Below the pieces are notes generated by a model. That model was not told the DNA's origin. It made no database searches and worked only from the letters and a program-made list of their open reading frames with translations. Position numbers and translations under genes: made by a program. Below, in pieces: positions 63,427 to 64,000 of a DNA stretch of 64,000 nt. The stretch is from Pseudomonas sp. J452 (GTDB lineage: Bacteria; Pseudomonadota; Gammaproteobacteria; Pseudomonadales; Pseudomonadaceae), in the NCBI RefSeq assembly GCF_024666525.1, contig NZ_CP088294.1, positions 4,154,001 through 4,218,000 on the forward strand, written 5' to 3'. Positions within the stretch are counted from its first letter, which is position 1; each line of letters opens with the position of its first letter.

Positions 63427-64000
63427 TTACTGGTTGCGCAGGCGCTTGGGCGTTAGGCCCAGGTAGCGGCGCATGGCCGTGGTCAGCGCGCTCTGGCTGG
63501 AGAACCCGCACTCCTCGGCAATCCGTACCAGCGGCAGCGGGCTCTCGCGCAGCAGGCGGGCAGCGCGGTCGAGGCGGGTCTTGAGCAGGTACTGGTGCGG
63601 CGTCAGACCAAGGCTGTCCTTGAACTGCGCATGGAAATGGCTCGGGCTGAGGCAGGCCACCTGGGCCAGCTCGATCACCGTGATGCGCCGCGCCAGGTGT
63701 TCGGCGATGTAGCGGTCGAGCCGCTCGACATCCAAGGCGCCTGCCGGCGCAGCGGCCTGCTTGCCGAACAGACGCAGGTGCAGGGCGCGTAGCAGTACGC
63801 CGCCGAGGGCACGGGCCAGATGCGGGTCGCTGCCATAACGGGCCAGCTCGGCACCGGCATAGCTCAGCAGGTTCTGGAAGTCGGCATCCAGCGCCGGGTA
63901 GCGCGGGCTTTCGAACAGTTGGGCCAGCAGCTGCAGGTCTTCCGCCGGGGTGTCCCGCTCATCGAGGTCGAGGATCAGCATGCGGTTCTCGCCCATGCCA
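63427..64000 (-). CDS. AraC-family transcriptional regulator (partial)
   Basis: The minus-strand frame has its stop at 63427 and stays open to the right edge, so the gene continues outside the window. The 191 visible residues include the tandem AraC HTH domain at about the last 100 residues: RRITVIELAQVACLSPSHFHAQFKD, then LLRESPLPLVRIAEECGFSSQSALT and RRYLGLTPKRLRNQ. An ATG at 63996 could be an internal Met; the preceding codon (Gly) is open, and a cupin-like effector domain is probably missing on the right. Effector unknown. Confidence 0.85.
   Translation of the reverse strand, partial: GMGENRMLILDLDERDTPAEDLQLLAQLFESPRYPALDADFQNLLSYAGAELARYGSDPHLARALGGVLLRALHLRLFGKQAAAPAGALDVERLDRYIAEHLARRITVIELAQVACLSPSHFHAQFKDSLGLTPHQYLLKTRLDRAARLLRESPLPLVRIAEECGFSSQSALTTAMRRYLGLTPKRLRNQ

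Overview
The window is high-GC DNA (mostly around 65 percent by eye) from a pseudomonad. Gene content and order match Pseudomonas closely: an xcpPQ-type secretion pair; the conserved block metZ-purF-cvpA-dedD-folC-accD-trpF-truA-fimV-usg-asd-leuB-leuD-leuC-LysR; the block ycgN / 2-hydroxyacid dehydrogenase / ycgL / rnd; and ptrB with its HIT and amidotransferase neighbours. I would call it Pseudomonas sp. but cannot name the species. I saw no rRNA, tRNA, CRISPR array, insertion sequence or prophage.

Layout. 1-2814: start of a type II secretion locus (secretion-complex protein C and secretin D, with a possible divergent partner cut by the left edge). 2866-20536: housekeeping block on the minus strand (Met, purine, folate, fatty acid, Trp, tRNA modification, polar pilus hub FimV, Asp-semialdehyde and Leu biosynthesis), closed by a divergent LysR gene. 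20647-24312: a 1221-residue six-PAS GGDEF/EAL protein. 24386-25030: a small heat-shock protein with a sigma-32-like promoter and a ROSE-like RNA thermometer. 25045-33523: accessory catabolism and transport (CoA-transferase, acyl-CoA ligase, two amidohydrolases, LysR, TorF-like porin, EamA exporter). 33714-37076: cysK, and a MoxR ATPase with a VWA protein. 37202-43690: DUF2950 and DUF3300 envelope proteins, a MORN-repeat protein, DUF2937, a class II amidotransferase and a HIT protein. 43749-50035: oligopeptidase B, an HNH protein, a TrmL-like methyltransferase, a gluzincin-like protein and YcgN. 50274-51896: a chemoreceptor. 51923-58897: accessory operon. 58910-64000: 2-hydroxyacid dehydrogenase, ycgL, rnd, an SMP-30-like protein, a sulfurtransferase and a partial AraC regulator.

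The most interesting region is 51923-58897. An Lrp/AsnC regulator is divergent from an eight-gene operon: Dabb protein, DUF2000 protein, PaaK-like adenylating enzyme, branched-chain-type aminotransferase, a BacA-like (non-aromatising prephenate decarboxylase) protein, an AhpD-like protein, an ornithine-cyclodeaminase-like protein and a LysE exporter. The genes are tightly packed, the first genes are clearly lower in GC than their flanks, and the whole sits between ycgN and the ycgL/rnd block. The simplest reading is a horizontally acquired pathway that diverts prephenate into a non-proteinogenic amino acid or derivative, activates or couples it, and exports it. No carrier protein or NRPS module is present. 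I do not recognise a described cluster with this gene set.

Three families of intergenic inverted repeats (cores GTAGGGCGGGTG, GTAGCCCGG and CCCTCTCCC) recur between unrelated genes. Gene coordinates were adjusted from the longest open frame to the best-supported start wherever a ribosome binding site or family alignment allowed it.
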